Below, piece by piece: positions 25,960 to 34,438 of a stretch of DNA of 64,000 nucleotides. The DNA lies in NCBI RefSeq assembly GCF_900104485.1, contig NZ_FMXQ01000001.1, positions 186,001 to 250,000 of the forward strand, in the 5' to 3' direction. The stretch is from Bauldia litoralis. GTDB taxonomy: Bacteria; Pseudomonadota; Alphaproteobacteria; Rhizobiales; Kaistiaceae. The position numbers were made by a program, and so were the translations under genes. The notes under the pieces are model-generated. The model had not been told where the DNA came from, did no database searches, and was given only the letters and a program-made list of their open reading frames with translations. The stretch's first letter is position 1. Each line of letters begins with the position of its first letter.

Positions 25960-26769
25960 TCAGTCCCAGTCAGGCCCCCATTCGGGATCGATGAATCGCT
26001 GGCCGCGATCGAGCGCCGCCAGCGCCGCCACCTCCGCGTCATCCAGCGTGATGGTCGCTGCCTCGAGATTGCTTTTCTGCCGCTCCGGCGTCGCTGATTT
26101 CGGGATGACGACGGAGCCGATTGCCAGAAGGAAGGCGAGCGCGATCTGGTTGACCCCGGCGTCGTGCCGGGCCGCGATCTCCGCAAGCAACGGGGTCTGG
26201 TCGAGACGGCCGCCCGCCAGCGGCATATAGGCGGTGACACCGATCCCGGCGTCGCGGCAATGGTCGGCCAGCACCCGGTTCTGCAGGAAGACATTCTGCT
26301 CGAACTGGTTCGTCTCCAGCCGTCCCAGGCCGATCTCGGCGATCGCCTGGTCGACATGGGCCCGCGTGAAGTTCGAGACGCCGATCAGCGACGCCTTGCC
26401 GCTGTCCTGAACCCGCGCCAGCCTTCCGATATAGTCGCTGACCGGCGGATCGTCGTAGCGCCCGGGCCAGTGGATGAGGACGAGATCGGCGTAGCCCAGC
26501 CCCATCAGGTTCAGGCTGTCGTCGACGCTCTCCTCCAGCCGTACAAGGTTGGCGGTGGTGACTTTCGTCGTCACGAAAAAGTCGTTGCGCAGGATCCCGG
26601 ATCGCGCGATCGCCCGACCGACATTCTCTTCGGTGCCGTAGCTCTGCGCCGTATCGATATGCCTGTAACCGATTGAAATCGCCGACAACAACGCGCCGAG
26701 TCCGCCGGCGCCCGTCAGGCCGAAAGTGCCCAGTCCGATCCGCGGCAGCGCGCCCTCACCCGTCGACAA
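25960..26769 (-). CDS. Aldo/keto reductase
   Basis: 269 residues. The catalytic tetrad of the AKR family is present: Asp39 and Tyr44 (HIDTAQSYGTEE), Lys69 (VTTKV) and His100 (VLIHWPG). The C-terminal IPKSATPERQKSN motif binds NADPH. It most resembles DkgB-type 2,5-diketo-D-gluconate/methylglyoxal reductases. First gene of the minus-strand group AKR-VOC-LacI, divergent from the sugar ABC operon, so it probably acts on the imported carbohydrate or on a toxic aldehyde made from it. Confidence 0.9.
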   Translation of the reverse strand: MSTGEGALPRIGLGTFGLTGAGGLGALLSAISIGYRHIDTAQSYGTEENVGRAIARSGILRNDFFVTTKVTTANLVRLEESVDDSLNLMGLGYADLVLIHWPGRYDDPPVSDYIGRLARVQDSGKASLIGVSNFTRAHVDQAIAEIGLGRLETNQFEQNVFLQNRVLADHCRDAGIGVTAYMPLAGGRLDQTPLLAEIAARHDAGVNQIALAFLLAIGSVVIPKSATPERQKSNLEAATITLDDAEVAALAALDRGQRFIDPEWGPDWD

Positions 26770-26830
26770 TTCATCCCTCCCCGTGGCCGCTTCCTGGAGG
26801 CGGCGCGCGCGCTTCGCCGTCAGAAAGGCG

Positions 26831-26867
26831 TTGACGCGACAAAAAAGCTAAACCTATACTAACGTTA
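26831..26867 (+). promoter_or_regulatory. Promoter with overlapping LacI-type operator
   Basis: TTGACG at 26831-26836 and TATACT at 26855-26860 are 18 bases apart, a strong sigma-70-type promoter for the sugar ABC operon 80 bp downstream. The last T of the -10 box starts the palindrome TAACGTTA (26860-26867), with outer matching TA pairs. A central CG palindrome right at the transcription start is typical of LacI-family repression. Confidence 0.7.
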
Positions 26868-26940
26868 ATACAAGACGCATGAAAACATGCGCGACAGGAG
26901 GAAGCAGGCGGTTCGCGCCGCTGTAATCCGGGAGGGAGAC

Positions 26941-27837
26941 ATGGCCATTCGGTGGAGCTGGGCATCGCCGAGACTGGCGCTGGTGCCGGCTGTATCCGTC
27001 ACGCTGGTGGCCTTCTTCGGCGCGATTCTGTGGACCATCTGGGTTTCCTTCACCCGCTCCCGGCGCTTCCCCGAATACGCGATCGACTTCGAAGACCTGA
27101 CCCGGCAATACGACCGACTGTTCGGCGACAACGCCTGGGCGACGTCGCTGGAAAACGTCGTCATCCTCGCCCTCGGCAGCGGCCTCGCCATCGTCTTCGG
27201 CTTCATTCTCGCCGCGATGATCGAGCGCGAGAAACGCGGCGAAGGCTTCTTCCGCACGCTGTTTCTCTATCCCCTGGCTGTATCTTTCATCGTCACCGGA
27301 CTGGTCTGGCGCTGGCTGTTCAATCCGGACCTCGGCATCGAGAATTTTCTCCACCAGCTCGGCTGGGAGAGCGCCGACTTCAACTGGCTCGGCGACCGTC
27401 GCACCGCGATGTACGGCGTCATCCTCGCCTCGATCTGGCACGGGCTCGGCTTCTACATGGCGCTGATGCTGGCCGGGCTGAAATCGATCAACACCGAGAT
27501 CTGGAGCGCCGCCCGGCTCGACGGCGTCAGCTTCTGGCGGCTCTATGCCGAGATCATCATCCCGATGCTGAAATTCACCTTCCTGACCTGCGCCATCCTC
27601 CTGTCGCTCGGCGTGGTCAAGACCTACGATATCGTGCTGGCGATGACCGGCGGCGGGCCCGGCACCTCGACCTGGACGCCTGCCTATTTCGTCGTCAATT
27701 CCTTCCAGTCGCGCGGCAATATCGGCTTCGCCTCGGCGGCCGCGGTGATGATGCTGGTCATGACCCTGGTGATCTTCCTGCCGCTGGTGCTGATCACCGC
27801 ATGGCAGGCCCGGCGCCGGGAGGCACGGGTCCAATGA
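26941..27837 (+). CDS. Sugar ABC transporter permease (MalF-like)
   Basis: 298 residues from ATG 26941 (GGGAGGGAG upstream). Six membrane segments; EAA loop in SAARLDGVSFWRLYAEIIIPML (residues ~190-212), the contact site with the ATPase. No long MalF-type insertion, so it belongs to the short UgpA/ThuF-like group. First gene of the operon; its stop overlaps the next start by 4 bases (ATGA). Confidence 0.95.
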   Translation: MAIRWSWASPRLALVPAVSVTLVAFFGAILWTIWVSFTRSRRFPEYAIDFEDLTRQYDRLFGDNAWATSLENVVILALGSGLAIVFGFILAAMIEREKRGEGFFRTLFLYPLAVSFIVTGLVWRWLFNPDLGIENFLHQLGWESADFNWLGDRRTAMYGVILASIWHGLGFYMALMLAGLKSINTEIWSAARLDGVSFWRLYAEIIIPMLKFTFLTCAILLSLGVVKTYDIVLAMTGGGPGTSTWTPAYFVVNSFQSRGNIGFASAAAVMMLVMTLVIFLPLVLITAWQARRREARVQ

Positions 27838-28751
27838 GCACACAGGCAACGACAGCGGCAACGGCGGCGGCGGGCGTTCGCTCAAAGGCGCGAAAGAAGA
27901 AGCGCATCAGCGGGTCGTCCATCACGATCATGGTCTTTCTCACCATGTGCGCCGCCTTCGTCTCCGTGCCGCTCTACGTGGTGATCGTCACCTCCTTCAA
28001 GACGATGGACCAGATCGCGCTGGGCGATGTCTTCGCCCTGCCGACGACATGGACGATCGAGCCATGGATCACCGCCTGGTCTGAGGTCTGCGCGGGGATG
28101 ACCTGCGAAGGCGTCAGCCACGGCTTCTGGACCTCGATGAAGATCCTGTTCCCGAGCCTCATCCTGTCGATCGGCGTCTCCTCGGTCACCGGCTACGCAC
28201 TGGCGCTGTGGAAGATCCGCTGGGCCGGCACCTTCCTGTTCGTCCTGTTCCTCTGCGCCTTCGTGCCCTTCCAGATCATCATGATCCCGCTCGTCGTGCT
28301 GAATTCCAGCATCGGGCTGTTCGGCTCCATATGGGCGGTCGCCATCGTCCACTCGATCCTGGCGATGCCGCTGCTGACGCTGATCTTCCGCAACTTCTAC
28401 AAGGATGTGCCGGAGGAGATCGTCAACGCCGCGATCATGGATTGTGGCTCCTTCTGGCGCATCTTCATCGAGATCATCCTGCCGATGTCGGCCAACATCA
28501 TGATCGTCGTGCTGATCCTGATGATCACGACGGTCTGGAACGACTACCTGATCGGCCTGACCTTCGGCGGCGTCGGAACCCAGCCGATGACCGTGATCCT
28601 CGCCAATACGGTCATCACCTCCTTCGGCGCGGTCAAATACAACGTCGACATGGCCGCCGCGCTGCTCACCGCCATTCCGCCGCTGGTCGTCTATTTCGCC
28701 CTCGGCAAGTTTTTCGTCCAGGGCATCACGGCCGGGGCAATCAAGGGGTAG
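27834..28751 (+). CDS. Sugar ABC transporter permease (MalG-like)
   Basis: 305 residues. A Lys/Arg-rich cytosolic N terminus (residues 1-27) precedes six membrane segments. EAA loop: VNAAIMDCGSFWRIFIEIILPM (~200-221). Forms the heterodimeric channel with the preceding permease. ATGA start-stop overlap with the first gene and a 3-bp gap to the ATPase gene show a tightly packed operon. Confidence 0.95.
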   Translation: MSTQATTAATAAAGVRSKARKKKRISGSSITIMVFLTMCAAFVSVPLYVVIVTSFKTMDQIALGDVFALPTTWTIEPWITAWSEVCAGMTCEGVSHGFWTSMKILFPSLILSIGVSSVTGYALALWKIRWAGTFLFVLFLCAFVPFQIIMIPLVVLNSSIGLFGSIWAVAIVHSILAMPLLTLIFRNFYKDVPEEIVNAAIMDCGSFWRIFIEIILPMSANIMIVVLILMITTVWNDYLIGLTFGGVGTQPMTVILANTVITSFGAVKYNVDMAAALLTAIPPLVVYFALGKFFVQGITAGAIKG

Positions 28752-28754
28752 CAC

Positions 28755-29858
28755 GTGCCGCAGGTCGAATTCAGCAATATCGTCAAGCGCTTCGGTCGGG
28801 TGACCGTCCTCGAGGATCTCAGCCTCACCGTCCAGGATGGCGAGTTTCTGGTGCTGCTCGGCCCCTCCGGCTGCGGCAAGACCACGCTGCTCAACATGCT
28901 GGCCGGGCTACAGGACGTCACCGAGGGGACGATCACCATCGGCGGCCGCGACGTCACCGACCTCGATCCCAAGGACCGGGGCCTCGCCATGGTCTTCCAG
29001 TCCTACGCCCTCTACCCGACCAAGACGGTGCGCGGAAACCTCAAGTTCGGCCTCTCGGCGCAGAAGCTCGACCGCGCCGAGATCGAGCGCCGCGTCACCT
29101 GGGCCGCCGGCCTGCTGCAGATCGACCAGTTGCTCGACCGCAAGCCGGCGCAGCTCTCCGGCGGCCAGCGCCAGCGCGTCGCCATCGGCCGGGCGCTGGT
29201 CAAGAATGTCGACGTCTTCCTCTTCGACGAACCGCTCTCCAACCTCGACGCCAAGCTGCGCACCGAGATGCGGCTCGAGATCAAGCGGCTGCACCAGGAA
29301 CTCGAAAAGACCATCGTCTTCGTCACCCACGACCAGGTCGAGGCGATGACCATGGCGCATCGCATCGCGGTGATGAACGGCGGCGTCATCCAGCAGATCG
29401 ATACGCCGGACGAGATCTACGAGCGGCCCGCCAACCTCTTCGTCGCCCGCTTCATCGGATCGCCGGCGATGAACACGCTGGCGGCGCGGATCGAAACCAG
29501 CGGGCAGGCGATCGCGGCCATCCACGGTCCATCGGGCGTCCGAATGGACCTGTCCGACTACGCCTTCAGGACGCCTCCGAAGCACGGCGACACGGTGGTC
29601 GTCGGCCTGCGGCCCGAACACTTCATCGTCGGCGAGACCGCCGAACCGACCGGCGCCGTCTTCACCTTGCCCGTTCGCTACACGGAAAAGACCGGCAGCG
29701 ACGTCACCATGTTTCTCGACAACGGAGAGAAAGACCTGATCTCGGTGCGCTTCGATCACAAACACCACCACGTGCCAATAACAGGCGAGGCGCCCCCCGT
29801 GTGGTTCCCGAAGGATCGGTTCGACGTGTTCGACGCCGCTTCGGAACGACGCATCTAG
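28755..29858 (+). CDS. Sugar ABC transporter ATP-binding protein (MalK/UgpC type)
   Basis: 367 residues, GTG start with AGGGG upstream. Walker A GPSGCGKTT (~residues 36-44), Q-loop MVFQSYALYP, signature LSGGQRQR, Walker B VFLFDEP, H-loop VTHDQ. The C-terminal OB-fold regulatory domain (from ~240: VGLRPEHF and similar) is typical of the MalK/UgpC/ThuK group. Couples ATP hydrolysis to import through the two upstream permeases. Confidence 0.95.
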   Translation: MPQVEFSNIVKRFGRVTVLEDLSLTVQDGEFLVLLGPSGCGKTTLLNMLAGLQDVTEGTITIGGRDVTDLDPKDRGLAMVFQSYALYPTKTVRGNLKFGLSAQKLDRAEIERRVTWAAGLLQIDQLLDRKPAQLSGGQRQRVAIGRALVKNVDVFLFDEPLSNLDAKLRTEMRLEIKRLHQELEKTIVFVTHDQVEAMTMAHRIAVMNGGVIQQIDTPDEIYERPANLFVARFIGSPAMNTLAARIETSGQAIAAIHGPSGVRMDLSDYAFRTPPKHGDTVVVGLRPEHFIVGETAEPTGAVFTLPVRYTEKTGSDVTMFLDNGEKDLISVRFDHKHHHVPITGEAPPVWFPKDRFDVFDAASERRI

Positions 29859-29892
29859 GCCAGGAGTGGCCAGCAACCCAGGGAGGAAATCA

Positions 29893-31158
29893 ATGAAGAG
29901 ATCCATACTCGCAGGGCTTGGCTTTGCATTCGCCTTGAGCGCCGCGCCGGTGGCGCACACCGCCGAACTGACGATCTTCCACTCGTGGTCGAATGAGAGC
30001 GAGATCGCCGCCCTCAACGTTTTCGTCAACGCGCTGAAGGACAAGGGCCACACGATCAAGGAACTCGCCGTCCCGCACGAGCAATCGGGCGCCGGCGGAC
30101 CGATCGTCAGCCTGGTGATCGCCGGGACCCCGCCCAACATCTTCCTGACCGGCAACGCCGACATCTACCGCGACATCCGGGATCGCGACCTTGGCCAGAC
30201 GGTCGGCGAACTGTTCGACGAGATCGGCGCGACGCCGAACTTCGCGGCACCCGTCCGCGAAGCCATCAAGGTCGACGGCGAGGTCCGCAAGATCCCGACC
30301 GGAATCCATATCGACGGCATCATCTACTACAACATGAAGGTCGCCGAGGCCGCCGGTGTCGATCCGACAAGCTGGACATCGGTCGAGGACATGTTCGCCG
30401 ACATGGGGAAGGTGAAGGACGCCGGCTACAACTTCATGGCCATGGGCGGCAACACCTTCCAGGCCGGCTACCTGTTCCATGCGCTGATGGCCGGCATCGC
30501 CGGGCCGGAGGTCTACAAGAAGTTCTATGAGGTCGGCCCCGATGGCCAGCCCGATCCCTCGGTCTTCGAGGAGCAGGGCCTGCGCGATGCGATCGAGGTC
30601 TTCCGCCAGATCACCGGCCAGGCCGACGAAGGCTGGGTGAACCGCCAGTGGAACGAGTCGACCAACACCGTCATCTCCGGCAAGACGCTCATGCACCTGC
30701 ATGGCGACTGGATGAAGGGCCAGTGGCGGGCCAACGACAAGGTTCTCGGCGAGGACTATGGCTGCATCAACCTGCCGGGCACCAAGGCGCTGTCGGTCAC
30801 CGTCGACGCCATGGGCATCCTTGGCGGCGAGCCGGTCTCACCGGAGCAGCTCGAGGCCGAATTCCAGATGGCGGAGATCGTCGTCGACCCGGTCCGCAAC
30901 GCCGAATTCGCATCCTTCAAGGGCTCGACGCCGGTCCGCACCGATGCACCGGCCGACAAGCTCGATGCCTGCAACACGCTGGTGCTGGAGTCGCTGGCCA
31001 AGGACAACTACTGGGTCCTGAATCCCTTCTACATCAGCGATTCCGACTGGATCAATTCGGTCTGGAACACGATGTTCACCTTCCAGGGCGATCCCGACAT
31101 GACGACCGACGACGCGGTCGAGATGCTGAAGAGTGAATACGAGGCGATCTTCAACTAG
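29893..31158 (+). CDS. Extracellular sugar-binding protein
   Basis: 421 residues, ATG 29893 after GGGAGGAAA. Signal peptide with basic start and cleavage near AHTA-ELT. The mature protein follows the family 1 solute-binding pattern (ELTIFHSWSNESEIAALNVFVNAL; GIHIDGIIYYNMKVAEAAGV). It captures the substrate in the periplasm for the permeases encoded before it. Binding protein last in the operon is less usual than first. A terminator follows at 31184. Confidence 0.95.
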   Translation: MKRSILAGLGFAFALSAAPVAHTAELTIFHSWSNESEIAALNVFVNALKDKGHTIKELAVPHEQSGAGGPIVSLVIAGTPPNIFLTGNADIYRDIRDRDLGQTVGELFDEIGATPNFAAPVREAIKVDGEVRKIPTGIHIDGIIYYNMKVAEAAGVDPTSWTSVEDMFADMGKVKDAGYNFMAMGGNTFQAGYLFHALMAGIAGPEVYKKFYEVGPDGQPDPSVFEEQGLRDAIEVFRQITGQADEGWVNRQWNESTNTVISGKTLMHLHGDWMKGQWRANDKVLGEDYGCINLPGTKALSVTVDAMGILGGEPVSPEQLEAEFQMAEIVVDPVRNAEFASFKGSTPVRTDAPADKLDACNTLVLESLAKDNYWVLNPFYISDSDWINSVWNTMFTFQGDPDMTTDDAVEMLKSEYEAIFN

Positions 31159-31183
31159 CCTCGCCGTCTTCACAAAGACGTCT

Positions 31184-31219
31184 GGAACCGGGTCTTTCGA
31201 GGCCCGGTTCCTTGCTTTT
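31184..31219 (+). terminator. Intrinsic terminator of sugar ABC operon
   Basis: GGAACCGGG (31184) pairs perfectly with CCCGGTTCC (31203) across a 10-base loop, followed by TTGCTTTT, 26 bp after the binding-protein stop. Confidence 0.8.
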
Positions 31220-31334
31220 CGACACCGTCCGGCCAACACGTCCGGGCGCGGCCCCGAGCCGCCCGACAGCCGGTCCCCATTGCGTTTGACGCCCCCTGCG
31301 GCCAGCGGCTCCCACCCGATTCCACAACCGGGGA

Positions 31335-31350
31335 TGGCCCGCATATTGCA
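31335..31350 (+). promoter_or_regulatory. Sigma-54 (RpoN) promoter of nasT
   Basis: TGGCCCGCATATTGCA matches the consensus TGGCACGN4TTGCW at all positions except one (C for A), with the obligatory GG and GC ten bases apart. Expected start is near 31361, 26 bases before the nasT ATG. Fits nitrogen control by NtrC. Confidence 0.75.
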
Positions 31351-31386
31351 TTGCACAAACACGCCCTCCGGCCTGATTGAAGCGCA

Positions 31387-31995
31387 ATGTCCACCCGCCT
31401 GCCCTCTGTACTGGTCGTTGACGAGAACGCGGTCCGCGCCGCGATCATCGAGGCCGGACTCCGTGAGGCCGGGCACGAAAATGTCACCATCGTCGCCGAC
31501 GTCCGGGGCATTGCCGGCGAGATCGCCATCCTTGAGCCCGACGTCATCGTCATTGGCCTCGAAAACCCCAACCGCGACATGCTGGAAAACGTCTTCCAGC
31601 TTTCGCGCGCCGTGAAGCGGCCGATCGCCATGTTCGTCGACCGCTCGGACCGCGACTCGATGGAGGCCGCGATCAACGCCGGTGTCTCGGCCTATGTCGT
31701 CGACGGCCTGAAGCGCGAGCGCGTCAAGCCGATCCTCGACATGGCTATCAGCCGCTTCAACGCCTATTCGCGCCTCGAACGCGAACTGGAGGACGCGCGC
31801 GGCGCGCTGCAGTCCCGCAAGATCATTGATCGGGCAAAAGGCTTCCTGATGCGCAGTCGCGGGCTGTCCGAGGACGCGGCCTATGCGCTCCTGCGCAAGA
31901 CCGCGATGAACCAGAACCGCAAGATTGGCGAGGTCGCAGAAAGCCTCGTTCTGGCGGCCGAGATGCTGGGGGACAGGGATGGCAGCAACGACTGA
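31387..31995 (+). CDS. nasT: ANTAR-domain response regulator NasT
   Basis: 202 residues. Receiver-like domain (1-~125, VLVVDENAVRAAIIEAGLREAGH) and C-terminal ANTAR RNA-binding domain (~130-195, RKIIDRAKGFLMRSRGLSEDAAYALLRKTAM). NasT binds leader RNA and prevents termination upstream of nitrate/nitrite assimilation genes when nitrate or nitrite is present. The position of the phosphorylated Asp in the third strand is Gly57 (DVIVIGLEN), so regulation is probably by NasS binding rather than phosphorylation. The gene overlaps nasS by 17 bases and follows a sigma-54 promoter. Confidence 0.9.
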   Translation: MSTRLPSVLVVDENAVRAAIIEAGLREAGHENVTIVADVRGIAGEIAILEPDVIVIGLENPNRDMLENVFQLSRAVKRPIAMFVDRSDRDSMEAAINAGVSAYVVDGLKRERVKPILDMAISRFNAYSRLERELEDARGALQSRKIIDRAKGFLMRSRGLSEDAAYALLRKTAMNQNRKIGEVAESLVLAAEMLGDRDGSND

Positions 31996-33217
31996 CATCT
32001 TCGCCGGATTCATTCCGCTGACCGATTCCGCGATCCTCGTCGCCGCCCGCGAATGCGGCTTCGCCGAGGAAGAGCGGATCGCCCTGTCTCTGATCCGCGA
32101 GACGTCATGGGCGAATATCCGCGACCGCATTGCCATCGGCCACTTTCAGGCCGCCCATATGCTGGCGCCGATGCCGATCGCCGCCGCCCTTGGCCTGACG
32201 CCGCTGAGCCAGGCGGTGCTGGCGCCGATGGCCCTCGGCCTTGGCGGCAACGCGGTCACCGTCAGCCTCGCCCTGTTCGACGAGATGCAGGCGGTGAACC
32301 CCGTCGACATGCTCGACCCCGCCTCCTCCGGCGCCGCGCTGCGGGAACTGGTTAGGCAGCGGCGCGACACCGGCAGGCCGCGCCTTCGCTTCGGCGTCGT
32401 CCATCCCCATTCGGGGCATAATTTCGAGCTGCGCTACTGGCTGGCCAGTTCCGGCATCCGCCCGGACGAGGATGTCGAAATCGTCATCGCCCCGCCGCCC
32501 TTCATGCCCGACGTGCTGGCCGCCGGACGCGTCGACGGCTACTGCGTCGGCGAACCGTGGAATTCCGTCGCGGTCGCCTCCGGCGCCGGGCGCATCGCCA
32601 CCGTGAAATCGGCGATCTGGAACTCCAGCCCGGAGAAGGTGCTCGGCGTCCATGCCGACTGGGCTGGCCGCAACCCGGAAGCCCTCGCCCGTCTCATCCG
32701 CGCCCTCTACCGCGCAGCGCAGTGGTGCTCGACCAGGGAGAACCACGCCGCCCTCGCCCATATCCTCGCCCGCCCCGACTACCTCGACCAGCCGGCCTCG
32801 CTGGTCATCAAGGCGATCGATGGATCGATCCTCGGCGGGCGCGGTGCCCGGTCCGGCATCGCCTTCTTCGAGCCCTTCGCCGGGGCCGCGACCTTCCCCT
32901 GGCAAAGCCACGCCCTGTGGTTCTACAGCCAGATGGTCCGCTGGGGTCAGGTCGCGCATACGCCGGCCAACGCCGAAGCCGCGCGGCTGTGTTTCCGGCC
33001 CGACATCTACCGCGCCGCGCTCACCCCGCTGGGGGGCGCGCTCCCCGGCGCCAATGCCAAGGTCGAAGGCGCCCTGAAGCAGCCGTCGCCCGTCGGCGCC
33101 ACCGCCGGATCGCTGGTGCTGGCCGCCGACGGATTCTTCGACGGCGCCGTCTTCGATCCGGACCGGCTCGACGACTACATCGCCACCCAGATGCCGCTCC
33201 GAACCCCTTCCGCATAA
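31979..33217 (+). CDS. nasS: Cytosolic nitrate/nitrite sensor NasS (NrtA/CmpA-like)
   Basis: 412 residues, no signal peptide. The sequence follows the NrtA/CmpA binding-protein family (FIPLTDSAILVAARECGFAEEE; VVHPHSGHNFELRYWLASSGI; GRVDGYCVGEPWNSVAV), whose transporter members bind nitrate outside the cell. Without a signal and directly coupled to nasT, it is best read as NasS, which holds NasT in an inactive complex until nitrate or nitrite binds. Gene order nasT-nasS with a 17-base overlap is reversed relative to the better-known nasS-nasT order. Confidence 0.85.
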   Translation: MAATTDIFAGFIPLTDSAILVAARECGFAEEERIALSLIRETSWANIRDRIAIGHFQAAHMLAPMPIAAALGLTPLSQAVLAPMALGLGGNAVTVSLALFDEMQAVNPVDMLDPASSGAALRELVRQRRDTGRPRLRFGVVHPHSGHNFELRYWLASSGIRPDEDVEIVIAPPPFMPDVLAAGRVDGYCVGEPWNSVAVASGAGRIATVKSAIWNSSPEKVLGVHADWAGRNPEALARLIRALYRAAQWCSTRENHAALAHILARPDYLDQPASLVIKAIDGSILGGRGARSGIAFFEPFAGAATFPWQSHALWFYSQMVRWGQVAHTPANAEAARLCFRPDIYRAALTPLGGALPGANAKVEGALKQPSPVGATAGSLVLAADGFFDGAVFDPDRLDDYIATQMPLRTPSA

Positions 33218-33363
33218 ACGCTAGCCAGAATCGATTTCGCCCAAACAACAGGCAAACGCCTGCGCAAGCGGGCAGCATCGCGCCTATTCTTTGTGCGTAA
33301 CAGTCTGAAATCTCTCGCTTATTCCAGTTGACTCGAATCCGCTTCTGGTCAATTGAATAGGGA

Positions 33364-33469
33364 CAGCCGATCGACGGCTGCCATATCCGCGTCCACTGAC
33401 GGGCGCTCCAGGCGATGCCGCCAAACCTGCCTCTTCCCGCTCGGAAGGGGTCGGTTTGGCGGCATTTTT
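33364..33469 (+). promoter_or_regulatory. Leader with attenuator hairpin before the nitrite operon
   Basis: In the 286-bp gap after nasS, a hairpin CAGCCG/CGGCTG (33364-33380, loop ATCGA) precedes a very strong intrinsic terminator. Terminator stem is ATGCCGCCAAACC (33415) with GGTTTGGCGGCAT (33453), then TTTTT. A terminator between nasTS and the nitrite genes is the expected substrate of NasT antitermination. The first loop has A1 and G4 but five, not six, bases, so it is not a perfect ANTAR site. Confidence 0.65.
33415..33469 (+). terminator. Intrinsic terminator in the nitrite-operon leader
   Basis: 13-bp perfect stem with a 25-base loop followed by five T, 35 bp before the transporter ATG. 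Position argues for regulated attenuation, not for operon end. Confidence 0.85.
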
Positions 33470-33503
33470 CGTTTCAGGCCCAGTCAAACCGAAGGATCCT
33501 CCC

Positions 33504-34343
33504 ATGTCCTACGTCCCTCCAGCCGAATTCGTCGTCAAGATGATCGATGCCGGCGAGGCCAAGGTGTTCATGTCGACCCGAGACACGATCATCCGCGCCT
33601 ATATGGCCGGCGCGATCCTCGCCCTCGCGGCGGCCTTCGCCATCACCATCTCCGTCCAGACCGGCCAGCCGCTCGCCGGCGCCATCCTCTTCCCGGTCGG
33701 CTTCTGCCTGCTCTACCTGATGGGCTTCGACCTGCTCACCGGCGTCTTCACGCTGGTGCCGCTGGCCCTGCTCGACAAGCGCCCCGGCGTCACCCTCAGC
33801 GGCGTCATGCGCAATTGGACCCTCGTCTTCGTCGGCAACTTCGCCGGCGCCTTCACCGTCGCGGTGATGATGGCGATCATCTTCACCTTCGCCTTCACCG
33901 TCGAGCCCAACATCGTCGGCCAGAAGATCGGCACCATCGGCGAAGGCCGGACCGTCGGCTACGCGGATCACGGCGCGGCCGGCATGCTGACGCTCTTCAT
34001 CCGCGGCGTGCTGTGCAACTGGATGGTCTCGACCGGTGTCGTCGCGGCGATGATGTCGAAGTCCGTCCCCGGCAAGGTCATCGGCATGTGGATGCCGATC
34101 ATGCTGTTCTTCTACATGGGCTTCGAGCACTCGATCGTGAACATGTTCCTCTTCCCCTCGGGCCTGATGCTCGGCGGCAACTTCTCGGTCAGCGACTACC
34201 TCATCTGGAACGAGATCCCGACCGTCATCGGCAATCTCGTCGGCGGCCTCGCCTTCGTCGGGCTGACGCTCTACGCGACGCACGCCCGCACCGCGCCGCG
34301 TCGCTCGCCCGAATATGACGGCGTCGCGGCCCCCGCCGAATAA
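33504..34343 (+). CDS. Formate/nitrite transporter family protein (NirC-like)
   Basis: 279 residues from ATG 33504 (AAGGA nine bases upstream). Six membrane helices with the FNT features FDLLTGVFTLVPLALLDKR, VFVGNFAGAFTVAV and FEHSIVNMFLFPSGL. FNT proteins are pentameric channels for formate, nitrite or hydrosulfide. Being directly before nirB, nitrite import is the likely task. First gene of the operon downstream of the attenuator; 95 bp to nirB. Confidence 0.9.
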   Translation: MSYVPPAEFVVKMIDAGEAKVFMSTRDTIIRAYMAGAILALAAAFAITISVQTGQPLAGAILFPVGFCLLYLMGFDLLTGVFTLVPLALLDKRPGVTLSGVMRNWTLVFVGNFAGAFTVAVMMAIIFTFAFTVEPNIVGQKIGTIGEGRTVGYADHGAAGMLTLFIRGVLCNWMVSTGVVAAMMSKSVPGKVIGMWMPIMLFFYMGFEHSIVNMFLFPSGLMLGGNFSVSDYLIWNEIPTVIGNLVGGLAFVGLTLYATHARTAPRRSPEYDGVAAPAE

Positions 34344-34438
34344 GCGCGCAGCACCTGCCCGGGCGGGGACGATGGTTCGCCAGTCGTACCCGCCCGCCGG
34401 CGAGACGCCCGCCACACCGGACAAGATGGAGTGACAGA

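Noticed and set aside
33262-33280. Sigma-54-like spacing (GG-N10-GC) in the nitrite-operon leader
   Set aside because: Both boxes lack the flanking consensus (no TTGC), unlike the clear site before nasT.
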